Assembly: GCA_017948555.1 (NCBI GenBank)
Contig: JAFMYY010000007.1
Coordinates: 62,001 to 126,000, forward strand
Length of the DNA stretch: 64,000 nucleotides
Source of the DNA: Cesiribacteraceae bacterium YIM B00369
Lineage (GTDB): Bacteria; Bacteroidota; Bacteroidia; Cytophagales; Cyclobacteriaceae
Direction: 5' to 3'
The notes beneath the pieces are model-generated. The model saw only the letters and a list, made by a program, of their open reading frames with translations, did not search any database and had not been told where the DNA came from. Positions 35,039 through 44,366 of the stretch are shown here, one piece after another. The number at the start of each line of letters is the position of its first letter. Within the stretch, counting starts at the first letter, position 1. The translations under genes were made by a program, and so were the position numbers.

Positions 35039-37363
35039 TTACCACATATTCACCACATCTTTCCTTCTGGATTCCGGGCTCACTTTCAGTGAGCTGACTT
35101 TCCCGTTTTTGACTACCCCTTCCACCGTAGTATTATAAGGCGCATGTAGTTTAAAATGTACATTCCAGTCTTCAGGCCATGCAGGAAACAGATAAATTTT
35201 TTCGCCAACAGTCTGGAGGAGCATTTCCTGGAGACCTATCATGCCGGAGCCACCCCAGTTGTGGTCGGGAGTCCAGTCGAAGCCGGGACCCCAGAAAGCA
35301 GGAAAGCGCCTGCCGGAATCCTTTAATTTTAAGGTGGTTAGTTCAGCAGCCTCGGTTGTTAAACCCATCCGGGCGGCAAAGATGTTATCCTGCTTCCAGC
35401 CTTTATGGCTTCTGAATTTTATAGCATCAGGGTCGTATTTCCAGGTATTGATGGCTATCTCCGGGTTGGGCCTGCCAACGCCATAAATGCCCCACGGATA
35501 AACCGGGTAAAGCTGTGGGGTTTCCGTATTATTCACCCGCTCCCACAATTTTGCCGGAGCAATGGTGGTATGCCCATTAAAATCCTGAAAGCTGATGGGG
35601 GGAATTCTTTCCAGCATGACCGACCACTCTTTCTTTTGTTCGTCGTTCAAATATCCTTCCGGTAATTCCAGCATCCTTTCTAAAATAACTTTTAAACCTG
35701 CAATGGTGGTGGTTGAGTTGTAAGCCATTTTATAGGTTTCGCAGGAGGAGCCTGGGTACAATACCAGGTGCCCGTTTGCATCAAAGGTTTTACGGCCCCG
35801 CTGGTTAGCTAAGTATTGATAGTGCTCATTAAAAAACGTAAGGCAACTTTCAATAAAAGGAATGTATGCTGATATATCCTCTCCCCGGTACCTTTCTTTT
35901 TCGAGCATCATCAGGCAAAATTCCAGCACAGTATCCCACTGGTATTCCAGCCAGGCATTGTATTGCATGCCCGGATCATAGCCTTCAGGTCGTTTCCACC
36001 CATATTCCGCCGGGTTAGGCAAGCCAAAGCTTTCCAGTTGCTCGGTAAAGGAAGCTCCTTCATGCCCCCAGTACACCTTGGTACGGAGTTCAGCATTCTT
36101 TAATGAACGCATATAAAAATCAAACTGCGGCTTCATCATTTCAAAATCGCCGGTCCTGATCATCGGGAAATACACCAGCCGCTGGTTCTGGGCAGTCATT
36201 GTCCCTCCTCCCCAATTGCGGTGATCGGGCGTGAAATTCATTGTGGAGTCGGTAAAACGGGGATCGTAGGTAAAAAGACCGCCATTAAACTTGGTGGGGT
36301 ATTCTCCAAACGCATTACAGCCCAGCATATAGCGAAAAAGCTGGTAGTTTCTGCCTGTCTGCCATGGAATGGAATTTGCATCCGGCTCTTCCGGCTGTAT
36401 AATAATAAAACTCCTCTCCCAGTATTCATTCCACCAGTTCGAGGTATTTTTAAACGCTTTCCTTTTATGAGAACCGGAATTTATTACCAACTTATTCAGA
36501 TTGTTTTGCCAGTCTGATAATGAAGGTGCCTGTTCAGTATGAAGATAAATTTCTATATTTTGGGAACGTGAAGCCTCTTTACTTTTCAGCTTCCAGCCTT
36601 TAAAATCAGTATCAATATAATTTCCCTCATAAGTTCCTGCGGGAACCATATTTTCACCCCTCATAATTCCTCCAAAAGTCCGGTTCTTTATGGGATTAAA
36701 AAGATGGTCCTTTACCGTATCCAGTTTTTGCTGCTGCACTACTACGTCAAATGCTGAAACTACATCATTTCGGTTGCGGTGGTAAAAAAGAATATCATTG
36801 CCGGCAAATGCTATACTATCTTTGTATGTATATACTTCTCCCTGTGGTGCCCACTTATAGGAATTAGCATTATTGGCTCTTCCTTCCATTATTCTATCCT
36901 GGTACCTCCAGCTTTCAAAAGCCGCTTCGGTAATTACCGGCTGCTTACTGTTAACCTCCACATGTACCACGGGCCGGAACACATCTACCCATACCTTTAC
37001 ATCGGCAGCTACTTTCCCATTCTTCCCGCTAATAATTATGTATCCATCTTTTAAAACAAGCTCCTGCCTGAAATCCTCTCCTTCAAAAGGATTAGGACTT
37101 AGCTTCATCCGCACTCTTCCGGATTTCAAAAAAGCATTGTTTTCATCGAAAGTTCCGCTTTTAGCAAGGTAAAACAACAACTCTCCTTTTTCCACCCAAA
37201 CATTCAATCCAATATCCCCGCCACCCACAGGCATGGATTCTCCCGAATTTTCACTCTGGTTGTTCCAGACAATATTATACTGGTCCAGTGCTTCCGGCTG
37301 GGCATGGGCTCCTGTCCGGAAGAAACAAAGAAGAAATGTAAGGTGTATGAGGGTGATTTTCAT
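35039..37363 (-). CDS. DUF5703-type secreted (alpha/alpha)6-barrel glycosidase-like protein
   Basis: A 774-residue protein with a signal peptide ending TGAHAQ. The N-terminal beta-sandwich starts IVWNNQSENSGESMPVGGGDIGLNVWVEKGEL, the hallmark I associate with DUF5703_N. A helical-barrel region follows (about 300-690), with FRYMLGCNAFGEYPTKFNGGLF, NWGGGTMTAQNQRLVYFPMI, EGASFTEQLESFGLPNPAEYGW and YPGSSCETYKMAYNSTTT. Architecture resembles GH95/GH65-type enzymes, and acidic residues in the barrel are candidates for catalysis. Activity of the family is not known to me; a glycosidase acting on a plant-polysaccharide side chain is inferred. It ends the minus-strand operon, 28 bp after the SASA esterase gene. 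Confidence 0.75.
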   Translation of the reverse strand: MKITLIHLTFLLCFFRTGAHAQPEALDQYNIVWNNQSENSGESMPVGGGDIGLNVWVEKGELLFYLAKSGTFDENNAFLKSGRVRMKLSPNPFEGEDFRQELVLKDGYIIISGKNGKVAADVKVWVDVFRPVVHVEVNSKQPVITEAAFESWRYQDRIMEGRANNANSYKWAPQGEVYTYKDSIAFAGNDILFYHRNRNDVVSAFDVVVQQQKLDTVKDHLFNPIKNRTFGGIMRGENMVPAGTYEGNYIDTDFKGWKLKSKEASRSQNIEIYLHTEQAPSLSDWQNNLNKLVINSGSHKRKAFKNTSNWWNEYWERSFIIIQPEEPDANSIPWQTGRNYQLFRYMLGCNAFGEYPTKFNGGLFTYDPRFTDSTMNFTPDHRNWGGGTMTAQNQRLVYFPMIRTGDFEMMKPQFDFYMRSLKNAELRTKVYWGHEGASFTEQLESFGLPNPAEYGWKRPEGYDPGMQYNAWLEYQWDTVLEFCLMMLEKERYRGEDISAYIPFIESCLTFFNEHYQYLANQRGRKTFDANGHLVLYPGSSCETYKMAYNSTTTIAGLKVILERMLELPEGYLNDEQKKEWSVMLERIPPISFQDFNGHTTIAPAKLWERVNNTETPQLYPVYPWGIYGVGRPNPEIAINTWKYDPDAIKFRSHKGWKQDNIFAARMGLTTEAAELTTLKLKDSGRRFPAFWGPGFDWTPDHNWGGSGMIGLQEMLLQTVGEKIYLFPAWPEDWNVHFKLHAPYNTTVEGVVKNGKVSSLKVSPESRRKDVVNMW

Positions 37364-37391
37364 TTTTAAAATTCAGGTACAGATAAAAAAA

Positions 37392-38840
37392 CTACTCCTC
37401 CCAGTCATCTGTCCGGAAGGACGACACGGGTAAGCCTTCGGTGCTGAACAGTTCTCCTTTTACATAATCCTTAAAAGCATATCGTACTGCCACAGGCTCT
37501 TTTACCTGCGGCGAACTTAGCACCACTGATTTCGACCGCAAAAGAGCCTCAGCCGGGTAGAATACCTTGTCGGAACCGGCGATCTCGAAAGTGGTAAGTT
37601 CTTTATTGAAGGAGGTAAGGCCATTAGGTACTTTATTAAAAGAAACCACCACCTCACTCCCATTTACAGCTATGGTATTAAATTCAGGGCTTTCATATCC
37701 AAAACCTTTGATATTATATTCCTTTCCCAATGCCAGATAAGCAAGGCGGGTTCCCACTACTTCTTTGTTACCAGGGTGAATACAGCACTCTTCCCCAACA
37801 TCCAGTATTACAGCCATGGCACTGTTTGGAATTACCTTTTCCGATTTCCGCTGGGCATCTCTTAAAAAAGCTGAATTATATTTTCCTCCTTTATGATATG
37901 GAGGAAGCTGCGCATAATTGTATGGAGCAATTTGGGTAAAATAAAAAGGGAAATCTCCTATCTTCCATAAATCACGCCACTCCTTTACCATAGCAGGAAA
38001 AAGCAGTTCATACTGATCGGGTCTGTCGTAATTAGACTCTCCCTGATACCAGATTACTCCTTTAATGCCATAGCCAATCACAGGATTTAGCATACCGTTG
38101 AACAGCATAGTAGGCGTCCGGTTTGGCGATTCAATTTTGTCACCTTCTTTCGGAATTTTAATTTCAGGGAAAGGAACAAGTCCTGCCCCGCTCATCCATG
38201 CTTCGGCAGGGGAGCCTCCATAGCTTACTGTTATGAGACCAATGGGTACATCCAGCATTTCATTTAACAGCCTGCCAAAATAATATCCGGTTGCGCTAAA
38301 GTTGGCTACCGTTTCAGGGCCTGCATCCTGCCATTCGCCACTGGTATCCTCCGCAGGCTCCAGTTTTCCTGAGCGTGGTACCGTAAAAAGCCTGATCTCA
38401 GGGTTCTTTGATTTAAGAATAGTATGATTAGAATTTAAAATGGGCTGACCTCTGTACCCTTTCATGGGCATTTCCATGTTTGACTGGCCGGCACAAATCC
38501 AGACTTCTCCTATCAGCACGTTTTTCAGCTTAATACTTTTTCCATCGCTTATGGTAATCTCATAAGGACCTCCGGCAGCCGGTGTAAGGACCTCCACCTT
38601 CCATTTTCCTGAAGGTTCTGCGGTAGTTGTATACCGCTTTCCATCCCAGCCGGGGATAACAGTTACTTTATTTCCGGCCCCGGCCCATCCCCAAATGGCT
38701 GCTCCGGACTTCTGCTGCAACACCATACCATCGCTGAAAAGGGCGGGAAGCTTTACTTCTGCATATGCGTTAAATGAAAAGGCAAGAAGAAGTAAACAAA
38801 AACCATTTATAAAGCGATATATTTTAAAAGTAACGGTCAT
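37392..38840 (-). CDS. SASA-domain acetylesterase (sialate O-acetylesterase-like)
   Basis: A 482-residue secreted SGNH-type esterase. After the signal peptide (FSFNAYA) an N-terminal beta domain (LPALFSDGMVLQQKSGAAIWGWA) precedes the catalytic fold. The catalytic serine lies in GEVWICAGQSNMEMPMKG, the oxyanion block in TVSYGGSPAEAWMSG and VIWYQGESNYDRPDQY, and the histidine in DVGEECCIHPGNKEVVGTRL. In plant-glycan loci such proteins remove acetyl groups from pectin or hemicellulose rather than sialic acid; no sialic-acid genes are present here. It lies between the sodium symporter and DUF5703 genes. Cytosolic forms exist, but the signal peptide points to the periplasm. Confidence 0.88.
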   Translation of the reverse strand: MTVTFKIYRFINGFCLLLLAFSFNAYAEVKLPALFSDGMVLQQKSGAAIWGWAGAGNKVTVIPGWDGKRYTTTAEPSGKWKVEVLTPAAGGPYEITISDGKSIKLKNVLIGEVWICAGQSNMEMPMKGYRGQPILNSNHTILKSKNPEIRLFTVPRSGKLEPAEDTSGEWQDAGPETVANFSATGYYFGRLLNEMLDVPIGLITVSYGGSPAEAWMSGAGLVPFPEIKIPKEGDKIESPNRTPTMLFNGMLNPVIGYGIKGVIWYQGESNYDRPDQYELLFPAMVKEWRDLWKIGDFPFYFTQIAPYNYAQLPPYHKGGKYNSAFLRDAQRKSEKVIPNSAMAVILDVGEECCIHPGNKEVVGTRLAYLALGKEYNIKGFGYESPEFNTIAVNGSEVVVSFNKVPNGLTSFNKELTTFEIAGSDKVFYPAEALLRSKSVVLSSPQVKEPVAVRYAFKDYVKGELFSTEGLPVSSFRTDDWEE

Positions 38841-38881
38841 AATTCCAGGATTTCAATATTGCTCTTTTCCTTTGTAACAAA

Positions 38882-40384
38882 TTACTTTACCAACATTTTC
38901 TCAGGCTTTCCCGGCTTCCTGCTTTTTGAAAAAGTGGAAATTAAAAAGCCTGTTATAAAGATGATAGCTGTACAAATTACTATAGTCAGATAGCTGTGGA
39001 GCTGGCCACCAATGATATCTTCTCCAAAAAATGTTGGCCCAAGGGTTAAATAAAGTACTGCCATTATCCCGGCAATTACGCTCACCAAAGCTCCTTTAAC
39101 CTCTTTTGCCCGGGAAAAAGCGGCCAGGAGGATGAGTCCCAGCATGCCGCCGCTAAAAATAGATGCCAGTTTCCACCAGGCATCCAGGGCACTTTGCACA
39201 TTAATCATGGCTACACCAATAAGGATTCCAAGGATACTAATGATAAGAGAAGAAATATATAATACCTTCATTGAATCCTTGTCGGAGGCATCTTTCTTAA
39301 AATACCGCTTATAGTAATCAGTCAGAATCACTGTTGCCGAACTGTTAAAACTGGTGGAAATTGTACTCATTCCGGCGGCAAAGATAGAGGCAATGAGCAG
39401 GCCTGAAATTCCGGCCGGCAGCTCGTGCACAATAAAATAAGGGAAAATCCTGTCGCTCCTTCCAGGGTCCTGCAGTTCCGGAGGCAAAGTTCCGGCAGCA
39501 GAGGTATAAAAGGAAAATAAAGCAGCTCCGATAAAAAGGAATACAAGGGAAACAGGAATGTACAACATTCCCCCAAAAAAGGCAGAACGTTTAGCCTCTT
39601 TTTCTGTTTTGGAAGCCATATAACGTTGTACATAATTTTGATCAATGCCATAATTCTGCAGGTTTATAAATACCCCGTAGATCAATACTACCCAAAAGGT
39701 CGATTCTGAGAGGCTGGTGCCAAAGCTGCCAAGGCTGAATTTATCGTTCTCCATAGCAATGGTAAAAAGCTGGCCCGGCCCTTCCGGCATATTAAAGAGG
39801 ATATAAACAGCACAAATAACCGCACCACTTATCAGGAGAATTCCCTGAATGGCATCTGTCCAAACTACTGCCTGTATGCCTCCTAACAGGGAATACAGCA
39901 TCACCACAATGCCGGTTACAATAATGATAGTGGCAATATCCCATCCAAAAACTGCATTCAGGGCAATAGCCAAAAGATATAAGATAGTCCCTACCCGCAT
40001 TAACTGGGTAAGCAAATAGCAGATAGATACATAAATTCTGGCCCAGGGTCCAAAGCGGTCTTCCATATAAGAATAAGCTGAAGGACTATTGATCCTGCGA
40101 TATAAAGGAACAAAAACCTTTACGGCCATAAAAGCAGCCACGGGAATAGAAAGGCTAAATGCAAAAGCATTCCAGTTCGTTAAATAAGCATTTCCTGGTA
40201 AGGCCAGAAAGCTAATACTGCTCACAAAAGTGGCAAAAATAGACATGGTTACCACCCAGCCGGGGATACTGCTATTGCCCAGTGTAAAAGCAGAAGAAGT
40301 TTTATTCTTCTTATAAAAAGACCCTCCAAAGAGTGTAATGCCTATCATGTAGGCGAAAAAAACAACAATGTCTAAAATTTGCAT
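38882..40384 (-). CDS. Sodium/solute symporter (SSS, SLC5 family)
   Basis: A 500-residue membrane protein with about 13 transmembrane helices of the SSS fold. Typical features are FATFVSSISFLALPGNAYLTNW, YSYMEDRFGPWARIYVSICYLL, LLGGIQAVVWTDAIQGILL, NYGIDQNYVQRYMASKTEKEA and IFAAGMSTISTSFNSSATVI. The sodium-binding Ser/Thr pattern of helix 8 is in the last of these. It should import a small product, such as a monosaccharide or uronic acid, across the inner membrane. Same-strand neighbours are the azurin-fusion gene upstream (33 bp gap) and the esterase downstream. It ends in a basic cytoplasmic tail (STFSKSRKPGKPEKML). Confidence 0.92.
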   Translation of the reverse strand: MQILDIVVFFAYMIGITLFGGSFYKKNKTSSAFTLGNSSIPGWVVTMSIFATFVSSISFLALPGNAYLTNWNAFAFSLSIPVAAFMAVKVFVPLYRRINSPSAYSYMEDRFGPWARIYVSICYLLTQLMRVGTILYLLAIALNAVFGWDIATIIIVTGIVVMLYSLLGGIQAVVWTDAIQGILLISGAVICAVYILFNMPEGPGQLFTIAMENDKFSLGSFGTSLSESTFWVVLIYGVFINLQNYGIDQNYVQRYMASKTEKEAKRSAFFGGMLYIPVSLVFLFIGAALFSFYTSAAGTLPPELQDPGRSDRIFPYFIVHELPAGISGLLIASIFAAGMSTISTSFNSSATVILTDYYKRYFKKDASDKDSMKVLYISSLIISILGILIGVAMINVQSALDAWWKLASIFSGGMLGLILLAAFSRAKEVKGALVSVIAGIMAVLYLTLGPTFFGEDIIGGQLHSYLTIVICTAIIFITGFLISTFSKSRKPGKPEKMLVK

Positions 40385-40417
40385 CTTTTATAATATTCTT
40401 ATTTTACCGGGCTTCTT

Positions 40418-42457
40418 TTACTTTGCCTGAGAAACAGAGGGGCCGCTTACTACTTTCATTATACCGCGCATATTAAAGTAATGACCAGGAAATGTGCATA
40501 CATAAGTATAATCTCCTTCTTTTTCCGGAGCCACAAAAAACAGACTCTGGCTGGTTTCCGGCTCTATCACACAGGTATTAAATAAAACATCTTCTGAGGC
40601 AGGTACAAAGCCCAGGGCAGGACCATCCAGCCCCATTTCCATTGCCATCTTTCCTACTTTATCCCCTGCACCGGGGGTAGTAATCACCAGGTTGTGCAAC
40701 ATATCATCATTGTTGTTAAGCACTAACTGCACCTTGCTTCCGGCAGGAATCTCAAACTCTTCGATATCAAATTTTAATCCCGGGACAGTTCCAATCTTAA
40801 TCACTACATCGGGTCCGTTGGTCCAGCTGGCAGGTCGTGTTTTAATGTTTTTAGTTGGGTCGGCACCACATGACCTCGCCTGTTCATCCGGACTGTTTAC
40901 CTCTCCTGCCATCATATGACCTGCATGGCCGCTGCCTTCAGGCATATTATTCAGCGTATAATATCCCACATTATGCAGGAGCGGCTTTCCCTCTTTAGAT
41001 TTCACTCCCCCTGCTTTTACTTCATGCACAAATCCCCGCCGAAGGCCCTGAACATAAAGCCGGACCTTTCGTCCATCTGCAGAAAGTTCCGTTTTGACTA
41101 CAGGGCATTTTTTTTGTTGAATAATCGGGCTTCCATATCCTTTATGATAGCTATAAGTAAAACCTGTGATTTGATAAGCATTCAGATCAGAAGCCGATCC
41201 GGAATCCACAGGTTGTGTATATTCGATTTCGAACCCATCAGGGACTGCCCTTATAGCCTTCATTTCAAAAGGCGTTTTTCCATTCCATACCAGGCGCTGT
41301 AAACCATATTCTTTTTCACCTGTAGAAGCCCACCCTCTGCTTGTCATACCCACATACAACGAATTGTCGTTGCCCCATGCCAGGCGCAGGATACCGGACT
41401 CAAAGCCTTCTTTGAATGGAAAACAGGCTCCCTGATACTCGCCATTCACTTTTTCCAGGAACATACGCATAATTTTGCTGTGCCCCTGGTCTCCTACCAG
41501 CATCTGACCTTTATAAGGGCCAAATTCATCATTTTCAATAGTAACCATTCCGGAAGTGGATACCCCCAGAATTGTGTGTGGGAACCATACAGAAGGAACT
41601 TTTACACTCGAAATACTTTTTGAAAACTCGAAAATGGTACCAATAGAATCCCTGTACAAATATTCGGGAATACCAATAGGAGAATTTGGCTCACCTGCCC
41701 AGCGAAGACCGGCAGGATGGCCGGTAAAATCGCCCTTTTCCACATGGGTTACAAAGCCTGATCCAATCCAGTCACCCTGGTTCTCGGAATAAAATAAATC
41801 ACCTTCAGCATTTAATCCTATACCTGCCGGTGACCGCAGGCCGGTGGCATAAGGTTCCATTTTCCCGTCTTCTGTAATCCGGAGCATCCAGCCCCGCCAT
41901 TTGGCCAGGCTTTTCCCCTTTCCTTCCCAGGATACATTCAAGGTCACAATCATATCACCATTGGGCATAAAAAGAGGTCCATAAGAATACTCATGGTAAT
42001 TTCCTGAAAGTGGCCAGGCATATATGGTTTTGAAAAGATCCCCCTTACCATCATTGTTGGTATCGGTAATTTTTGTAAGCTCTCCTCTTTGGGTAGTGTA
42101 AAATGAGCCATTGCGGTACGAAAGCCAAAGCGGCTCATGCATACCCGAGGCAAAAAGCGAATATTTTGGTTTGGATGATGCCGGATCTTCAATTAACCAT
42201 AGCTCCCCGCGCCGTGTGGTTACACCGAGTTTACCTTCTTCGGTAAAAGCAAGACCACCTACTTCCAGCAATACCTCATCCGGAATAGGTACATCTTTAA
42301 TTTCATAAAATGTATTTTTCCTTCCTGCCATCTCATCTTCCTGCTGTGCCTGCAGGGAAAAAGAGTAAATGAACAAAAAAAGGATAATGTATATTTGCTG
42401 CACTTTCATTGTAAATTCTTTACCAGATAATTGAATAAGATACAGAAGCTGAACCAT
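40418..42457 (-). CDS. PQQ sugar dehydrogenase-like beta-propeller fused to an azurin-like cupredoxin
   Basis: A 679-residue periplasmic fusion. The better start is the ATG at 42409 (residue 17, signal MKVQQIYIILFLFIYSFSLQ), since the upstream ATG overlaps the previous gene. Residues about 50-410 form a six-bladed propeller like soluble glucose/sorbosone dehydrogenases (VGGLAFTEEGKLGVTTRRG, ATGLRSPAGIGLNAEGDLFY, GQMLVGDQGHSKIMRMF). After a linker with an Ig-like region, residues about 550-670 are a blue-copper domain with all ligands: His in DMLHNLVIT, then C654, H659 and M663 in CTFPGHYFNMRG, nearly identical to azurin. The copper domain could take electrons from the propeller. PQQ binding is unproven. 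It follows two DUF1080 genes, suggesting joint action on oxidised sugars. Confidence 0.82.
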   Translation of the reverse strand: MVQLLYLIQLSGKEFTMKVQQIYIILFLFIYSFSLQAQQEDEMAGRKNTFYEIKDVPIPDEVLLEVGGLAFTEEGKLGVTTRRGELWLIEDPASSKPKYSLFASGMHEPLWLSYRNGSFYTTQRGELTKITDTNNDGKGDLFKTIYAWPLSGNYHEYSYGPLFMPNGDMIVTLNVSWEGKGKSLAKWRGWMLRITEDGKMEPYATGLRSPAGIGLNAEGDLFYSENQGDWIGSGFVTHVEKGDFTGHPAGLRWAGEPNSPIGIPEYLYRDSIGTIFEFSKSISSVKVPSVWFPHTILGVSTSGMVTIENDEFGPYKGQMLVGDQGHSKIMRMFLEKVNGEYQGACFPFKEGFESGILRLAWGNDNSLYVGMTSRGWASTGEKEYGLQRLVWNGKTPFEMKAIRAVPDGFEIEYTQPVDSGSASDLNAYQITGFTYSYHKGYGSPIIQQKKCPVVKTELSADGRKVRLYVQGLRRGFVHEVKAGGVKSKEGKPLLHNVGYYTLNNMPEGSGHAGHMMAGEVNSPDEQARSCGADPTKNIKTRPASWTNGPDVVIKIGTVPGLKFDIEEFEIPAGSKVQLVLNNNDDMLHNLVITTPGAGDKVGKMAMEMGLDGPALGFVPASEDVLFNTCVIEPETSQSLFFVAPEKEGDYTYVCTFPGHYFNMRGIMKVVSGPSVSQAK

Positions 42458-44300
42458 TTTCCCCGGAAACTACAGGCAAAATAAGTTCTGCTTCTCCCCC
42501 GGATTGTCTGATGAAAGGCTTCGCTTCGCCTGCATCCAGATTTTCTATATAATAGCTTTTATCGTCCAGCGCGTACACCCCATTAGGTAAAAGTTCTATA
42601 CTGCTTCCGCTTCCAAGGAGGAGGTAAACTTTTTCTTCTGTTTGATTTAATCTCAGTCTGATATTTCTGACAAGGGCACTGGCCCCATTTATATTAGAAA
42701 AGTACTCATCGGAAGGATAGAGATAATCTTCAATGGATATATTGTTCAGCTGATAATAAAAGACAGGTAACCCATTTTCATTCAACCGGTAACCCTGCTC
42801 AGAATAAACTTCCTGCCGGTCTGTAGCCGGCCATAGGGAACCAGGGTTTTCTAAAATTGCCACTGTGGGTTTTCCGGAGAATTCAACAGCTGCACCATAA
42901 GGTTTAGCCAGTTGAGATTCACCTCTCTCAATCCACATTTCACCTATATCGAGAAAGGTGCCATACCAGGCATTCAAAGGGCTGTTATTATTATGATCAT
43001 AGGCATAATTTAAGCCTACAGGTAATCCTACGGTAACCGCTGAGGTATTTTTCTTTCCCTTGTGCATCATAAAACCTCTTTGCAGCACAGGTGCATTCTT
43101 AGCTTCATAGATCATCCGGCCTGCTTTTGGCCAGTGGCGGGCAGAATTAGGTGTATTTAATGCCGTCCATGGAATTCCGGGGCCTTCATAAGCAAGTGCA
43201 AGGCTTTCATCGTAATTCTGATATATGATGCGAAATTTATTTTCTCCCTCCTTAAGCTTCACTACCCCGTAATGTCCGTCCTCATAATCCCTGGTACCAC
43301 GGTTATCCGTTACCTGCTGAGCATTTATGTACAGCCAGGCCGGGCCTCCGGCCATCAGTTCAAACATATACTCCCCGCTGCGTGGAGCTTCCATGGCTCC
43401 TTCAATGACAAAAAGGTCATCTTCATGGCTGAACTTTCCGGATAAGGTATCGGTAGTACCCGTGATGGTGGCTTGCATTTCAGGCAAGCTGTCAATATCA
43501 ATCTTGTACATACCATCATATATCTCATACCGCATTTCCTTCAGGGCAATCCGCTCACCGGTATAAGCTTTATAGCTTATATTCCGGAAGGCCACCGGAC
43601 CATGGTCGCCCTGAAGCATAAGTGGTCCCCTGGCTTTTTCATCTTCAAAAGCAGCCGCCAGAGTAGGTTCGCTTACTTCTATTCCATTATGGATTAATAC
43701 CCCATTCAAATAAACCTCCTCAAACCGGGCATTGGCAATCTTCTTACCTGAACCATCAAATTTTGGTGCCCTGAAACGAATCTTCAGTTGTTGCCAGAGG
43801 CCCGGGGCTTTTGAGGCATTCCTGTCAGGAGCATTACCTTTGAAAGCTTCTCCTGCCCCTCTGTAAATTCCACCAGCATCACTATAGCTAAGACTGTCTT
43901 TTAACCAGCTGTCGAAGAGCTGAACCTCATACCTGCCCTGTAAATAAATGCCTGAATTTGATCCCTTCGGCATCATGAACTCCAGTTCCAGGTCTATGTC
44001 TCCATGTTCAAAATTGCTGAAAAGATGCTCTCCTTTTGATACATCCTCTCCAGGCAGGTTCACCAGAATTCCTGTTCCTGCCTTAGCCTCCAGGTGGTGG
44101 TTTTTAAGCCGATCTGCAAAAACATTGCCTGCAACTGACCATTTTCCAACAGCTGAAGATTTAAAATTATCCAGGTTTGTGAGCTCTATGCGTTTAGGTG
44201 GTAAGCTGTTTCCCTGCACTTTGCTTCCTGACTCCTGCTCTTTCCCGCAGGCAGTGAAAATAAACATACACAGGCAAAGGAATTTTATTTTACTTCTCAT
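42420..44300 (-). CDS. DUF1080 (3-keto-glycoside lyase/hydrolase-like) lipoprotein with PA14-like domain
   Basis: A 626-residue lipoprotein (CMFIFTAC, anchor Cys18). Residues about 40-250 form a DUF1080 concanavalin-like domain with FEHGDIDLELEFMMPKGSNSG, IYLQGRYEVQLFDSW, GGIYRGAGEAFKGNAP and MLQGDHGPVAFRNISYK. Next is a PA14/fibrinogen-type module (about 258-375: MYKIDIDSLPEMQATITG, SGEYMFELMAGGPAWLYIN, GENKFRIIYQNYDES) that probably binds sugar. The C-terminal 240 residues (MIYEAKNAPVLQRGFMM onward) fit the beta-rich tail of PQQ-dehydrogenase-associated proteins. DUF1080 proteins cleave glycosides oxidised at C3. The gene is immediately upstream of the dehydrogenase-azurin gene, 11 bp from its likely start. 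Confidence 0.82.
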   Translation of the reverse strand: MRSKIKFLCLCMFIFTACGKEQESGSKVQGNSLPPKRIELTNLDNFKSSAVGKWSVAGNVFADRLKNHHLEAKAGTGILVNLPGEDVSKGEHLFSNFEHGDIDLELEFMMPKGSNSGIYLQGRYEVQLFDSWLKDSLSYSDAGGIYRGAGEAFKGNAPDRNASKAPGLWQQLKIRFRAPKFDGSGKKIANARFEEVYLNGVLIHNGIEVSEPTLAAAFEDEKARGPLMLQGDHGPVAFRNISYKAYTGERIALKEMRYEIYDGMYKIDIDSLPEMQATITGTTDTLSGKFSHEDDLFVIEGAMEAPRSGEYMFELMAGGPAWLYINAQQVTDNRGTRDYEDGHYGVVKLKEGENKFRIIYQNYDESLALAYEGPGIPWTALNTPNSARHWPKAGRMIYEAKNAPVLQRGFMMHKGKKNTSAVTVGLPVGLNYAYDHNNNSPLNAWYGTFLDIGEMWIERGESQLAKPYGAAVEFSGKPTVAILENPGSLWPATDRQEVYSEQGYRLNENGLPVFYYQLNNISIEDYLYPSDEYFSNINGASALVRNIRLRLNQTEEKVYLLLGSGSSIELLPNGVYALDDKSYYIENLDAGEAKPFIRQSGGEAELILPVVSGENGSASVSYSIIW

Positions 44301-44366
44301 GCACTTTTGTTTTCCAATTTTTCAACTTAATGAAAACCAGTGAAACTATATTTTTTCTATAAAATA

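Noticed and set aside
36808-36819. ATGCTATACTAT inside the DUF5703 coding region, matching 12 bases of the 18-bp operator
   Set aside because: It lies about 550 bp inside a gene, lacks the rest of the motif, and encodes conserved-looking protein sequence.
37392-38840. Sialic acid metabolism, suggested by the sialate O-acetylesterase-like gene beside an SSS symporter
   Set aside because: No sialidase, NanA, NanE or NanK homologue is present; SASA esterases are common in plant-glycan loci.
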